From Proteobacteria bacterium UBA7821 (GTDB lineage: Bacteria; Pseudomonadota; Gammaproteobacteria; Comchoanobacterales; Comchoanobacteraceae): 10,501 nt of DNA. Below are positions 1 through 5,838 of this stretch, one piece after another. The translations under genes and the position numbers were made by a program. The notes beneath the pieces were generated by a model. It worked only from the letters and a program-made list of their open reading frames with translations. It was not told the DNA's origin and made no database searches. The DNA is taken from positions 4,662 through 15,162 of the forward strand of contig DLBP01000020.1 in the NCBI GenBank assembly GCA_002480165.1, given 5' to 3'. Each line of letters starts with the position of its first letter. Position 1 is the stretch's first letter.

Positions 1-615
1 AGCGATGGTTCTTAGTTTTTCCGCGCTTCTTTCTTTGAAGGTGATGGTAATAATGGGGTATTCTATCGGATTATCAGTGACCACCTTACTGTATTCTTTT
101 GATGCAAGGTTAATGATGTGTGTCCAGTTGTTTTCCTGCATGATTTTGGAGATTTGCTGGTTAATTGCGTTGCCCCAAAACGCATATAAATTCTTGTGTT
201 CGCCTACTTTCAGTGGTGTTTTCATTTCTAATCGATAGGGTAGTATTTTATTACTGGGACGAAGTAGTCCGTACAAGCCAGACAGTATACCTAAGCGTGT
301 ATCGGCCCATTCCCACTGTTTAGCTGAAAACGCATGCGGTTTTATGAACCGATAAACGTCACCATCAAAAGTTAATAAACACGGTGGAAGGGCTGTCTTG
401 GATAGGGTTTTGATATCTGATGAGGCATAACGTTGGTGATTGAGCTCTGCGATGGTTCGACTGACTTTCATTAATGTCTGAATGCTATCGACATCTTTAG
501 TTTGTAAGGTCTGCCACAATGTTTGAGCGTGTGTGATCATTGCGGGCATAGACTGCGTAGGGGGGGAGTCGCTATTTTGGTGCATGCGCTTTGCGGGCGA
601 TAATATTACAAACAT
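1..615 (-). CDS. yaaA: Peroxide stress protein YaaA (UPF0246), partial; C-terminus beyond the window
   Basis: I translated this by hand because the gene runs off the left edge; 205 in-frame codons are present with no stop. E. coli YaaA, about 258 residues, lowers intracellular free iron and limits DNA damage during peroxide stress. Family blocks seen in order: LSPAK at the N-terminus, a LMKVS..IAELN segment, FDGDVYRF, the hallmark LGILSGLYGLLRP, PYRLEM, LYAFWG and INLASKEYSKVV. I chose the ATG at 615 because it gives MFVILSPAK, which aligns with the E. coli start. An in-frame ATG at 645 would add ten residues, but it lies inside the predicted -10 box and so upstream of the likely transcript start. 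No strong Shine-Dalgarno sequence precedes either ATG. It is transcribed in the same direction as the 424-residue gene upstream but has its own candidate promoter. Family assignment is very likely; the C-terminal fifth is unseen. Confidence 0.93.
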   Translation of the reverse strand, partial: MFVILSPAKRMHQNSDSPPTQSMPAMITHAQTLWQTLQTKDVDSIQTLMKVSRTIAELNHQRYASSDIKTLSKTALPPCLLTFDGDVYRFIKPHAFSAKQWEWADTRLGILSGLYGLLRPSNKILPYRLEMKTPLKVGEHKNLYAFWGNAINQQISKIMQENNWTHIINLASKEYSKVVTDNPIEYPIITITFKERSAEKLRTIA

Positions 616-643
616 TTTATCCGAATGATAAAACAATGTTTTC

Positions 644-671
644 ATTATACGTCTTTTAAATAGAAAGTAAA
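644..671 (-). promoter_or_regulatory. Candidate sigma70 promoter for yaaA
   Basis: On the minus strand a perfect TATAAT (644-649) lies 16 bp downstream of TTTACT (666-671), which matches TTGACA at four of six positions. Transcription would start near 637, giving a leader of about 20 nt before the ATG at 615. This supports 615 rather than 645 as the yaaA start. Confidence 0.55.
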
Positions 672-677
672 TATAAA

Positions 678-1952
678 TCAAACACGGTTTGTCCCCGGTG
701 TTTTTTGATTAGTACTTATGTTGTTCGTATTACCCTTAGGGAAGACTTGGGCTTTATTACTAAATTTCCCTGCTAGTCCATGCGAAAAAGTGGACTTACG
801 GCGGTCGTTAAGACTAGGATCAAATTGTTCAACTGCCCTTAAATTAAGATCTCGGGACATTCCTGCTCGTTTTTCATCCTGATTTTTTTGCCTGCTCTGA
901 GAAAAGCTGGTCAAGACCGCAGCGCCAGCGATTATGGAGCCTCCTCCAGTGATTGATAGGGTTCCTGTCCCTATACCAACAAGTACTGTCCCAAGCGACA
1001 GCCCAAAGGGCAATGCCGGGGGGAAGGCGGTCAAGGCAATAGCCAAGATAACTAAGATACAAAAAGGAATGTTTACCCCCAAAATACACCAGTTTCGATA
1101 CTGATGACCCTCCATTTTATGTAGCGCAGCATCAATTGTCTCCCCAAGATCGTGATCACTACCCAACGATTCTTTCCATTTTTTTAGCTTTGTAACAACA
1201 CCATACAACTCGAATGGGTTTCTAACGATGTACATATCATCGCTCACTTTTTTTATATATTGTTGAATGATTGCCTTTGCCTTTGCCTTTGCCTTTGCCT
1301 TTTCCTCTTCGGTGGGATTACCCGATGGGGCTATTAGGACACTCTTCAGTATAAGATCTGTCTTACTGTTACCTATTGCCTTCACAAGAGCATTTTTCAA
1401 TTCGTCAAATTTTTCACCATTTTTTACTATGTACATATCAACTATGGACATATGTAGCTTGGACTCAACTGTATTGGTCGCCCCCCTGGCGACAAAAGCC
1501 GCTAGTAGAGTGAGTCCCAGTACACTACCCATCGCTAATACAGGTGCCAAGATGGGGGCACTTATCATTATCAATAAAATCTCCATTGCTAGAAAAGCCA
1601 ATGAGGCCATAAGACTCAAAAGCATCAATAACCAAGACACCCATCTCATATTATTTTGTACACAGGTTAAATTGTCACTACCATCTTTAATATCACTGTG
1701 TTTTTTATTAGTGACATCGACAAGCCCACCAATGCAAACACAGGTGGCCGTGCCAAAGCCTATTAGGCCAAGGACTGGTAGGGCTGTGGATGCAGTTTTG
1801 GCGATAACTTCGACAGCGAGTGATCCCGACATAATGGCCATTCCCATGGTAAAAGCTGATAGCCACTGTATGAAAAAAGAGATCTGCCTCACGTCCTCGT
1901 ACCTTTTGGTCCAAGCACTTTTTTTATAATACTCACTGTTATGATTAGCCAT
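678..1952 (-). CDS. Hypothetical polytopic membrane protein, 424 residues, with internal repeats
   Basis: I do not recognise the family. Hydrophobic segments suggest about six membrane helices: roughly residues 24-48, 57-80, 103-130, 132-156, 288-311 and 315-350. The first two and last two are rich in Gly, Ala and Ser. A hydrophilic loop of about 130 residues (157-287) separates two hydrophobic halves. Within it DMYIVKN (172-178) recurs as DMYIVRN (239-245), each followed by an FxEL- or FEL-like stretch, with a KAKAKAKAKA run (218-227) between them. Residues 351-424 form a polar, mostly basic tail. There is no signal peptide. The ATG at 1952 is preceded by GGTGG at suitable spacing and by a strong promoter. 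An overlapping plus-strand frame exists, but it has no start signals and its alternating Phe-Ala run simply mirrors the repeat. It stands alone between yaaA and mutM. The protein is probably real; its function is unknown. Confidence 0.8.
   Translation of the reverse strand: MANHNSEYYKKSAWTKRYEDVRQISFFIQWLSAFTMGMAIMSGSLAVEVIAKTASTALPVLGLIGFGTATCVCIGGLVDVTNKKHSDIKDGSDNLTCVQNNMRWVSWLLMLLSLMASLAFLAMEILLIMISAPILAPVLAMGSVLGLTLLAAFVARGATNTVESKLHMSIVDMYIVKNGEKFDELKNALVKAIGNSKTDLILKSVLIAPSGNPTEEEKAKAKAKAKAIIQQYIKKVSDDMYIVRNPFELYGVVTKLKKWKESLGSDHDLGETIDAALHKMEGHQYRNWCILGVNIPFCILVILAIALTAFPPALPFGLSLGTVLVGIGTGTLSITGGGSIIAGAAVLTSFSQSRQKNQDEKRAGMSRDLNLRAVEQFDPSLNDRRKSTFSHGLAGKFSNKAQVFPKGNTNNISTNQKTPGTNRV
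681..706. terminator. Possible intrinsic terminator at the end of the 424-residue gene
   Basis: AACACGG (681-687) pairs with CCGGTGTT (695-702) with one bulged G, leaving a seven-base loop. On the plus strand the stem runs into six T (701-706). On the minus strand it covers the last codons and stop of the 424-residue gene and is followed by a weaker T-rich stretch. The better T-run is on the plus strand, where no gene needs it, so its use as the end of the minus-strand transcript is uncertain. Confidence 0.3.
1273..1302. repeat. Hexanucleotide tandem repeat, five perfect copies of GCCTTT
   Basis: GCCTTT is repeated five times without error from 1273 to 1302. Read on the minus strand it encodes alternating Lys-Ala in the large loop of the 424-residue membrane protein. 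The unit is two codons, so copy-number change would lengthen or shorten the Lys-Ala run without breaking the frame. Confidence 0.95.
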
Positions 1953-1999
1953 ATTAATCCACCATCATTTTATTGTATTCTTTTAATACCTATCTATGT

Positions 2000-2028
2000 T
2001 ATATAGTACAGATCAGAGGTTTTGTCAA
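2000..2028 (-). promoter_or_regulatory. Strong candidate sigma70 promoter for the 424-residue gene
   Basis: On the minus strand a consensus TTGACA (2023-2028) is separated by exactly 17 bp from TATATA (2000-2005). Transcription would begin near 1993, giving a leader of about 40 nt. This is one of the best promoter matches in the window and supports expression of an otherwise unrecognised gene. Confidence 0.65.
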
Positions 2029-2079
2029 ACATCAACACATTTGTTGTTTCATGACGTTCGAATCGGTCGGTGTTTGGGG

Positions 2080-2108
2080 TTGTTAATGTGTCATATATTT
2101 CATATGAT
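2080..2108 (+). promoter_or_regulatory. Candidate sigma70 promoter for mutM
   Basis: TTGTTA (2080-2085), a 17-bp spacer and TATGAT (2103-2108) form a plausible promoter reading towards mutM, with a leader of about 55 nt. A perfect inverted repeat, TCATAT-N5-ATATGA (2091-2107), overlaps the -10 box. It could be an operator, but it is AT-rich and short enough to be chance. Confidence 0.45.
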
Positions 2109-2158
2109 GGTAGCTGCCAATAGACACCAGCACGATTTGTAATGAATATGAACCAAAC

Positions 2159-2164
2159 GAGAGG
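2159..2164 (+). promoter_or_regulatory. Ribosome binding site that fixes the mutM start
   Basis: GAGAGG lies six bases before the ATG at 2171. This favours the ATG over the in-frame TTG at 2165, which would add two residues and bury the N-terminal Pro needed for catalysis. Confidence 0.75.
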
Positions 2165-2170
2165 TTGTTT

Positions 2171-2995
2171 ATGCCAGAACTTCCTGAAGTTGAAACGATT
2201 AAGCGATCACTTGAGCCACAAATAGTGGGTTGTCGTATTACACAGATAACTGCTAGTACTTCCCGCTTACGCTGGACGCTGTCTGAGTCGGATCGAACGG
2301 CGGTAGTAACTCAGCAGATCGTCTCTTTGGTAAGACGCGCAAAATATCTCGTTTTTTCACTGTCACAGGGGGATTTGGTGGCACACCTTGGGATGAGTGG
2401 GTACCTAGCTCTACAAGCCACACCACTTGTTAAACCACACGTGCATTTGAGCCTATATCTTGATTGTAATCAGGTGCTCAGTTACTGTGATCCGCGGCGG
2501 TTCGGTGGGTGGCAGTGGGTGCCTGGAGGCGTACACAACACGCCGATGTTTGAACAGCTAGGCCCAGAGCCATTGTCGGACCAGTTGGATGTGGAGCAGT
2601 TACTACAAAGAATGAGTCGAAGCCAACAGGCAATTAAAATCTGGTTGATGAACCAAGCTAACCTCGTAGGTGTTGGAAATATTTATGCAAATGAAGCGCT
2701 ATTTGCAACGAAGATACATCCAGAAACACCCGCTTCTATGCTGTCAAGAGCGGTGGTTGTCCAACTGATCAAAAACTTACAAATCATACTGCTACAGGCC
2801 ATTGAAACAGGAGGGACGTCTCTGAAAGATTTTCAATCAACAGACGGGCAGTTGGGTTATTTTTCCCAAAAGCTTCAAGTCTACAATCGTGAGGGACTAC
2901 CCTGTTACCATTGTCACTCGAAGATCGTTCGCTGGCAGTTGGGCCAGCGGTCGACTTTTGCTTGCATGACCTGTCAGAACGAAAGGTCTTGTTGA
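2171..2995 (+). CDS. mutM: Formamidopyrimidine-DNA glycosylase (MutM/Fpg)
   Basis: A bifunctional base-excision repair enzyme that removes 8-oxoguanine and formamidopyrimidines and cleaves the abasic site. The 274-residue length is normal. The mature N-terminus is PELPEVE: Pro2 is the Schiff-base nucleophile and Glu3 the general acid of the family. Also visible are Lys58 (in RRAKYLVF), the HLGMSG strand (73-78), DPRRFGGW (108-114) with the lesion-strand intercalating residues, the helix-two-turn-helix segment VGVGNIYANEALF (166-178), GGTSLKDF (214-221), and a C-terminal zinc finger with Cys245, Cys248, Cys265 and Cys268. Arg260 sits in the finger's QRS turn. All key residues are present. The gene is divergent from the membrane-protein gene, and its last 22 bp overlap the end of the ferredoxin gene on the other strand. 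Confidence 0.98.
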   Translation: MPELPEVETIKRSLEPQIVGCRITQITASTSRLRWTLSESDRTAVVTQQIVSLVRRAKYLVFSLSQGDLVAHLGMSGYLALQATPLVKPHVHLSLYLDCNQVLSYCDPRRFGGWQWVPGGVHNTPMFEQLGPEPLSDQLDVEQLLQRMSRSQQAIKIWLMNQANLVGVGNIYANEALFATKIHPETPASMLSRAVVVQLIKNLQIILLQAIETGGTSLKDFQSTDGQLGYFSQKLQVYNREGLPCYHCHSKIVRWQLGQRSTFACMTCQNERSC

Positions 2996-3237
2996 GCCAG
3001 TTTTAAAAATTTAGCTTTCAATTGCTCGGGGCTCTCTGTGTGTTTGGGGTCGATAGTGATACAGAAGTCAACTGGGCAAAAAACTTGACATTGCGGTTCA
3101 TCAAAGTGCCCAACACACTCTGTACATAAATCTGGGTTTATTTCGTAGATGACTTCGCCTTCAAATATCGCATGATTTGGGCAGGCCGGTTCACAGACAT
3201 CACAGTTAATACATTCGTTACTGATCGTAAGGGCCAT
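2974..3237 (-). CDS. yfhL: YfhL-type 2[4Fe-4S] ferredoxin
   Basis: A small cytoplasmic electron carrier of the Allochromatium type; the physiological partner is not known from the sequence. At 87 residues it matches E. coli YfhL (86). Cluster ligands: CxxCxxCxxxCP (Cys9, 12, 15, 19) and CxxC-x8-CxxxCP (Cys38, 41, 50, 54). The eight-residue insertion between the second and third cysteines of the second motif (CTECVGHFDEPQCQVFC) is diagnostic of this subfamily. I chose the ATG at 3237, which gives MALTIS, as in E. coli, and is preceded by AGGTG, although at short spacing. A GTG two codons upstream is possible but has no Shine-Dalgarno. The start overlaps the end of coaD by 20 bp, so translation is probably coupled. 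The 3' end overlaps convergent mutM. Confidence 0.95.
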   Translation of the reverse strand: MALTISNECINCDVCEPACPNHAIFEGEVIYEINPDLCTECVGHFDEPQCQVFCPVDFCITIDPKHTESPEQLKAKFLKLAQQDLSF

Positions 3238-3706
3238 GTTCACCTAAATAATTAAAGACCTCGGGTGGGACAAATGCCTCAATGTTACCATTGTGCCCAT
3301 AAATTTCTCGAACAAGGCTAGATGAAACATGAGCGATATTGGCAGAGGCCATCATCAAAATGGTTTCAAGCATGGGGTTTAGCTGTTGATTAGTAAGGGC
3401 TAGTTGGTTTTCAAACAAGAGGTCCTGTTGGCTTCTAATCCCTCGAATAATCGCTTGAATATTGTGGTCATGCGCATACTGCGCAACCAAGCCTTTTACC
3501 GTGACAATCTCAATATTATCCAGATGTTTGGTGACTGCTTGAATCATATCCATGCGAACGGTTAAGCTAAGCCAGTGCTGCTTATCTGGGTTATGAGCAA
3601 TCGCGATGGTCAAATGGTCAAGGAGGCTGCTGGCTCGGTTGATAATGTCCATATGGCCGTCTGTGATTGGGTCGAATGTCCCAGGAAAAATCCCTTTAAT
3701 CCCCAT
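3218..3706 (-). CDS. coaD: Phosphopantetheine adenylyltransferase (CoaD)
   Basis: This enzyme transfers AMP from ATP to 4'-phosphopantetheine, giving dephospho-CoA, the penultimate step of coenzyme A synthesis. With the ATG at 3706 the product has 162 residues, the usual size. The nucleotidyltransferase signature GIFPGTFDPITDGH is at residues 4-17, with the HxGH-like motif ending at His17. IRGIRSQQDLLFE lies mid-protein, and the ISSSLVREI-like motif appears as VSSSLVREIYGHNG. The open frame extends to a GTG at 3736, but those ten extra residues overlap engB further and do not match the family. The chosen ATG overlaps the 3' end of engB by 11 bp, and no clear Shine-Dalgarno precedes it. Translational coupling to engB is therefore likely. 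Confidence 0.95.
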   Translation of the reverse strand: MGIKGIFPGTFDPITDGHMDIINRASSLLDHLTIAIAHNPDKQHWLSLTVRMDMIQAVTKHLDNIEIVTVKGLVAQYAHDHNIQAIIRGIRSQQDLLFENQLALTNQQLNPMLETILMMASANIAHVSSSLVREIYGHNGNIEAFVPPEVFNYLGEHGPYDQ

Positions 3707-4319
3707 GCCAGTCCAGCCATTTGATGATGTGTTCACACAATAACTCTTGCCCTAATTTTGTGTGGCTTGAAAATAACATAACCGGTATATCGAGTTGGCA
3801 ACAGAAGTTGTCTACCGTTTGTAGGGTTTGGCGTTGTTGATGCCGAGATAGTTTGTCTGATTTGGTGAGAATGACACATTTCGGGACTGAGAGGGTTTGT
3901 TCCCAGTTAATGATCTCCAAGTCGATAGGCTTTAGGGGGTGACGGCTGTCCATACAGATCAAAATGCCTCTGAGAGGCCTGTCGCAAGCAAAATAGTCAG
4001 ACATTAAATGGCTGATGTTCATTCTTTGTTTGCCACCTATCTTCGCATAGCCGTAGCCGGGAAAGTCGACTAAAAATGTTTCCTGAGTGACTTGGAAAAA
4101 ATTGATTAATTGCGTTGACCCTGGCCTTCCGCTCGTTTTTGCCAAACCTTTGTGATCGCAAATCGCGTTAATTAACGTTGATTTTCCCGAATTAGAGCGT
4201 CCAAGAATTGCAATCTCAGATTGGGACGAATGACTGAGCTGGCGGGTGCTGGCAATACTTGTAAAAAATCGCGTTTGACGTAAGCGTTGTGTGCTGGTTT
4301 GTGGTGTTTGGTTCGCCAT
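3696..4319 (-). CDS. engB: Ribosome biogenesis GTP-binding protein EngB (YihA/YsxC)
   Basis: A GTPase of the TRAFAC class needed for large ribosomal subunit assembly; cytoplasmic. Seen in 207 residues: G1 GRSNSGKST (40-48), the switch-I region SGRPGSTQLINFF (63-75) with the G2 threonine, G3 DFPGYGYAK (85-93), G4 TKSD (152-155) and a G5-like SSHTKLG (184-190). N- and C-terminal extensions around the G domain are short, as usual. The ATG at 4319 directly follows the stop of erpA with no intervening base, so ribosomes ending erpA probably restart here. GAGG about twelve bases upstream is the only Shine-Dalgarno-like element. Its 3' end overlaps coaD. Confidence 0.96.
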   Translation of the reverse strand: MANQTPQTSTQRLRQTRFFTSIASTRQLSHSSQSEIAILGRSNSGKSTLINAICDHKGLAKTSGRPGSTQLINFFQVTQETFLVDFPGYGYAKIGGKQRMNISHLMSDYFACDRPLRGILICMDSRHPLKPIDLEIINWEQTLSVPKCVILTKSDKLSRHQQRQTLQTVDNFCCQLDIPVMLFSSHTKLGQELLCEHIIKWLDWHGD

Positions 4320-4676
4320 CTAGTCGCCAGCCTCATCTTGGACTGCGAATGATGAGCCACAGCCACAGGTTGTCATGGCATTGGGGTTATCAAAGATAAA
4401 TCGTTCTCCATTGACATCTTTGACATAATCAATGTGAGTTCCCTTGATGTACATCAAGCTAAAACTGTCGACGACTATCGACACTTGATCTGTGGTTGGT
4501 AGGTGAATCTGGCTGTCAGTCTGAAGGGTTTCCTCTGCAAACTTAAAGCCATACTCAAGCCCAGAGCAGCCACCGCCTTGTGCAAATATCCGAACGAATT
4601 GGATATCAGAGCCAGCCTCACTGGTTAGGTGATGGATCTTTTCGCTGGCATGATCTGTAAAACTCAGTAACGTCAT
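4320..4676 (-). CDS. erpA: A-type iron-sulphur carrier ErpA
   Basis: Receives Fe-S clusters from the scaffold and passes them to apoproteins such as isoprenoid enzymes (known for E. coli ErpA). The 118 residues contain the three ligand cysteines of the HesB/IscA fold: Cys37 in GGGCSG, and Cys104 and Cys106 in TTCGCGSSF. YGFKF after the first cysteine and NPNAMTTCGCGSSF at the end resemble ErpA more than IscA or SufA. A short acidic tail (QDEAGD) follows the usual end. The ATG at 4676 has AGGAG close upstream (4682-4686). Located 48 bp downstream of the secreted-protein gene and abutting engB. No isc or suf genes are in view, consistent with a stand-alone ErpA. Confidence 0.95.
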   Translation of the reverse strand: MTLLSFTDHASEKIHHLTSEAGSDIQFVRIFAQGGGCSGLEYGFKFAEETLQTDSQIHLPTTDQVSIVVDSFSLMYIKGTHIDYVKDVNGERFIFDNPNAMTTCGCGSSFAVQDEAGD

Positions 4677-4724
4677 TCAATCTCCTATTATGGCTACCCT
4701 AGCACAAATTGTTATTTAAATCAA

Positions 4725-5168
4725 TTATTTGGTGGGCAAGTTAGCATTGAGTTGTATGGTGAGCAAGAGGTCGTTGAGATTGTTTAGTTGATCCTCCGCC
4801 TCGTTAGAAATCACTCCTTGGGTTGTTTGAGACAGGGTTTGAAGCTCTTGTTGGTAACCGTCAAGCTGATTGGACAGTGCGCTCATTTTCTTGGCTAAGG
4901 TGTCTAAGCTGGGTGCCTCGAGTGACTCATCAGAGATGTTCAATTGATTAATGATCGGTGCAAGTGATGGACTGTTCTCCACAATGGCATCGACTAGGCT
5001 CAATGGCTCAGCTGGTGCCCTTTGGGGTGTGGAAAGTAGGTCAAAGTTAATGGTTGGCAGTAACTGCCACAGCGATTCGGTGATGGATTGACTATCATCA
5101 GCATAAACAATCGCACTCATACACAAAATAATGACATGGTAATATCTCATAAGTGTATTATTATTCAA
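4725..5168 (-). CDS. Small secreted or periplasmic hypothetical protein with coiled-coil-like C-terminal half
   Basis: I do not recognise this protein. The N-terminus looks like a Sec signal peptide: a short polar region with one Arg, a hydrophobic core (residues 10-20) and a VYA-DD cleavage site after Ala23. There is no lipobox at the cleavage site. The mature chain of about 124 residues is acidic to neutral and rich in Leu, Ser, Asn and Gln. Residues 84-143 have regular Leu/Ile spacing suggesting amphipathic helix or coiled coil. I chose the TTG at 5168 because AGGA lies six bases upstream; the alternative ATG at 5150 (141 residues, shorter signal peptide) has no Shine-Dalgarno but lies where a predicted promoter would start transcription. 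It is 48 bp upstream of erpA on the same strand and may be co-transcribed with it. Confidence 0.72.
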   Translation of the reverse strand: MNNNTLMRYYHVIILCMSAIVYADDSQSITESLWQLLPTINFDLLSTPQRAPAEPLSLVDAIVENSPSLAPIINQLNISDESLEAPSLDTLAKKMSALSNQLDGYQQELQTLSQTTQGVISNEAEDQLNNLNDLLLTIQLNANLPTK

Positions 5169-5185
5169 ATAATATCCTGTGTCAA
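5157..5185 (-). promoter_or_regulatory. Possible promoter for the secreted-protein gene
   Basis: Minus-strand TTGACA (5180-5185), a 17-bp spacer and AATAAT (5157-5162) match sigma70 well. Transcription would start close to 5150, which would make the ATG at 5150 essentially leaderless and exclude the TTG at 5168. This promoter and the TTG start therefore cannot both be right. Confidence 0.3.
5175..5178 (-). promoter_or_regulatory. Ribosome binding site supporting a TTG start
   Basis: AGGA on the minus strand lies six bases before the TTG at 5168. The in-frame ATG at 5150 has only A/T-rich sequence before it. Both starts keep the signal peptide, so the choice does not affect the predicted export. 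Confidence 0.45.
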
Positions 5186-5205
5186 ATTAGATAATTACTT
5201 GACAC
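5179..5205. promoter_or_regulatory. 27-bp palindrome between divergent genes, possible shared operator
   Basis: GTGTCAA (5179-5185) and TTGACAC (5199-5205) are perfect 7-bp inverted arms around a 13-base AT-rich centre containing GATAAT. Each arm contains a consensus -35 hexamer, one facing sodB and one facing the secreted-protein gene. A dimeric regulator bound here would cover both -35 boxes. Two divergent -35 boxes would produce some of this symmetry by themselves, so an operator role is inference. Confidence 0.4.
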
Positions 5206-5228
5206 GAACCTACCCGTTTTGTCACAAT
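5199..5228 (+). promoter_or_regulatory. Possible sodB promoter
   Basis: Consensus TTGACA (5199-5204), an 18-bp spacer and CACAAT (5223-5228). The -10 match is only four of six, and transcription would start about at the Shine-Dalgarno AGAGGAGG, leaving a very short leader. A promoter further upstream may also be used. Confidence 0.3.
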
Positions 5229-5247
5229 AATAAGAGGAGGAAACCTT

Positions 5248-5838
5248 ATGCACGAATTGCCAAAATTACCCTACGCAAAAGACGCACTAGCGCCATATAT
5301 TTCAGAAGAAACCCTGGACTATCACTACAGTAAACATCATCAGAAATATGTCGATGAGGTTAATCGTCTGCTAGAGGGGTCAACACTGGAGAATAACACG
5401 CTTGAGCAGGTGGTGCTAAATTCAGATGGTGCGCTTTTCAATAATGCGGCACAAGCGTGGAATCACAATATTTATTGGGAGTGCATGTCGCCAAACAAAA
5501 CTCCCATGCCTCAAACGATGGATCATGCTATCTCAGAGTCCTTTGGTTCTTATGAGGCATTTCTACATCAATTTAAGCAGGCTTCTCTCAAGCACTTTGG
5601 TTCAGGCTGGGTCTGGCTTGTGGTTGATAGCACGGGACGGCTCAGTATCACATCAACGGTCAATGCGGGCACACCCCTAACCGATCACATGAGTGTTGCT
5701 CTGGCTTGTGACGTTTGGGAGCACGCTTATTACCTTGATACGCGAAATGATCGAGGCAGCTATATAGATAATTTTTTCCAAGTAGTTAATTGGGATTATG
5801 TCTCTCATTTAGCCTTTTCTACTTCTAGTCCAGGGTGA
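5248..5838 (+). CDS. sodB: Superoxide dismutase, iron type (SodB)
   Basis: Converts superoxide to oxygen and hydrogen peroxide in the cytoplasm; works as a dimer in this family. The 196 residues align along their length with E. coli SodB. Metal ligands are His26 (DYHYSKHH), His73 (AWNHNIYW), Asp155 and His159 (DVWEHAYY). Gln69 in NNAAQAW is the position that marks the iron-type enzyme. KLPYAKDALAPYIS at the N-terminus and FGSGWVWL (117-124) are also typical. A very good Shine-Dalgarno (AGAGGAGG) precedes the ATG by seven bases, suggesting high expression. There is no signal peptide. Divergent from the secreted-protein gene; the last 14 bp overlap the end of recF on the other strand. Fe against Mn or cambialistic specificity cannot be fully settled by sequence. 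Confidence 0.96.
   Translation: MHELPKLPYAKDALAPYISEETLDYHYSKHHQKYVDEVNRLLEGSTLENNTLEQVVLNSDGALFNNAAQAWNHNIYWECMSPNKTPMPQTMDHAISESFGSYEAFLHQFKQASLKHFGSGWVWLVVDSTGRLSITSTVNAGTPLTDHMSVALACDVWEHAYYLDTRNDRGSYIDNFFQVVNWDYVSHLAFSTSSPG

Noticed and set aside
5..238. 77-codon plus-strand open frame
   Set aside because: It lies opposite yaaA, whose conserved motifs are clear on the minus strand.
1267..1929. 220-codon plus-strand open frame with an alternating Phe-Ala run
   Set aside because: It lies entirely inside the 424-residue minus-strand gene, has no Shine-Dalgarno or promoter, and its repeat is the mirror of the Lys-Ala run.
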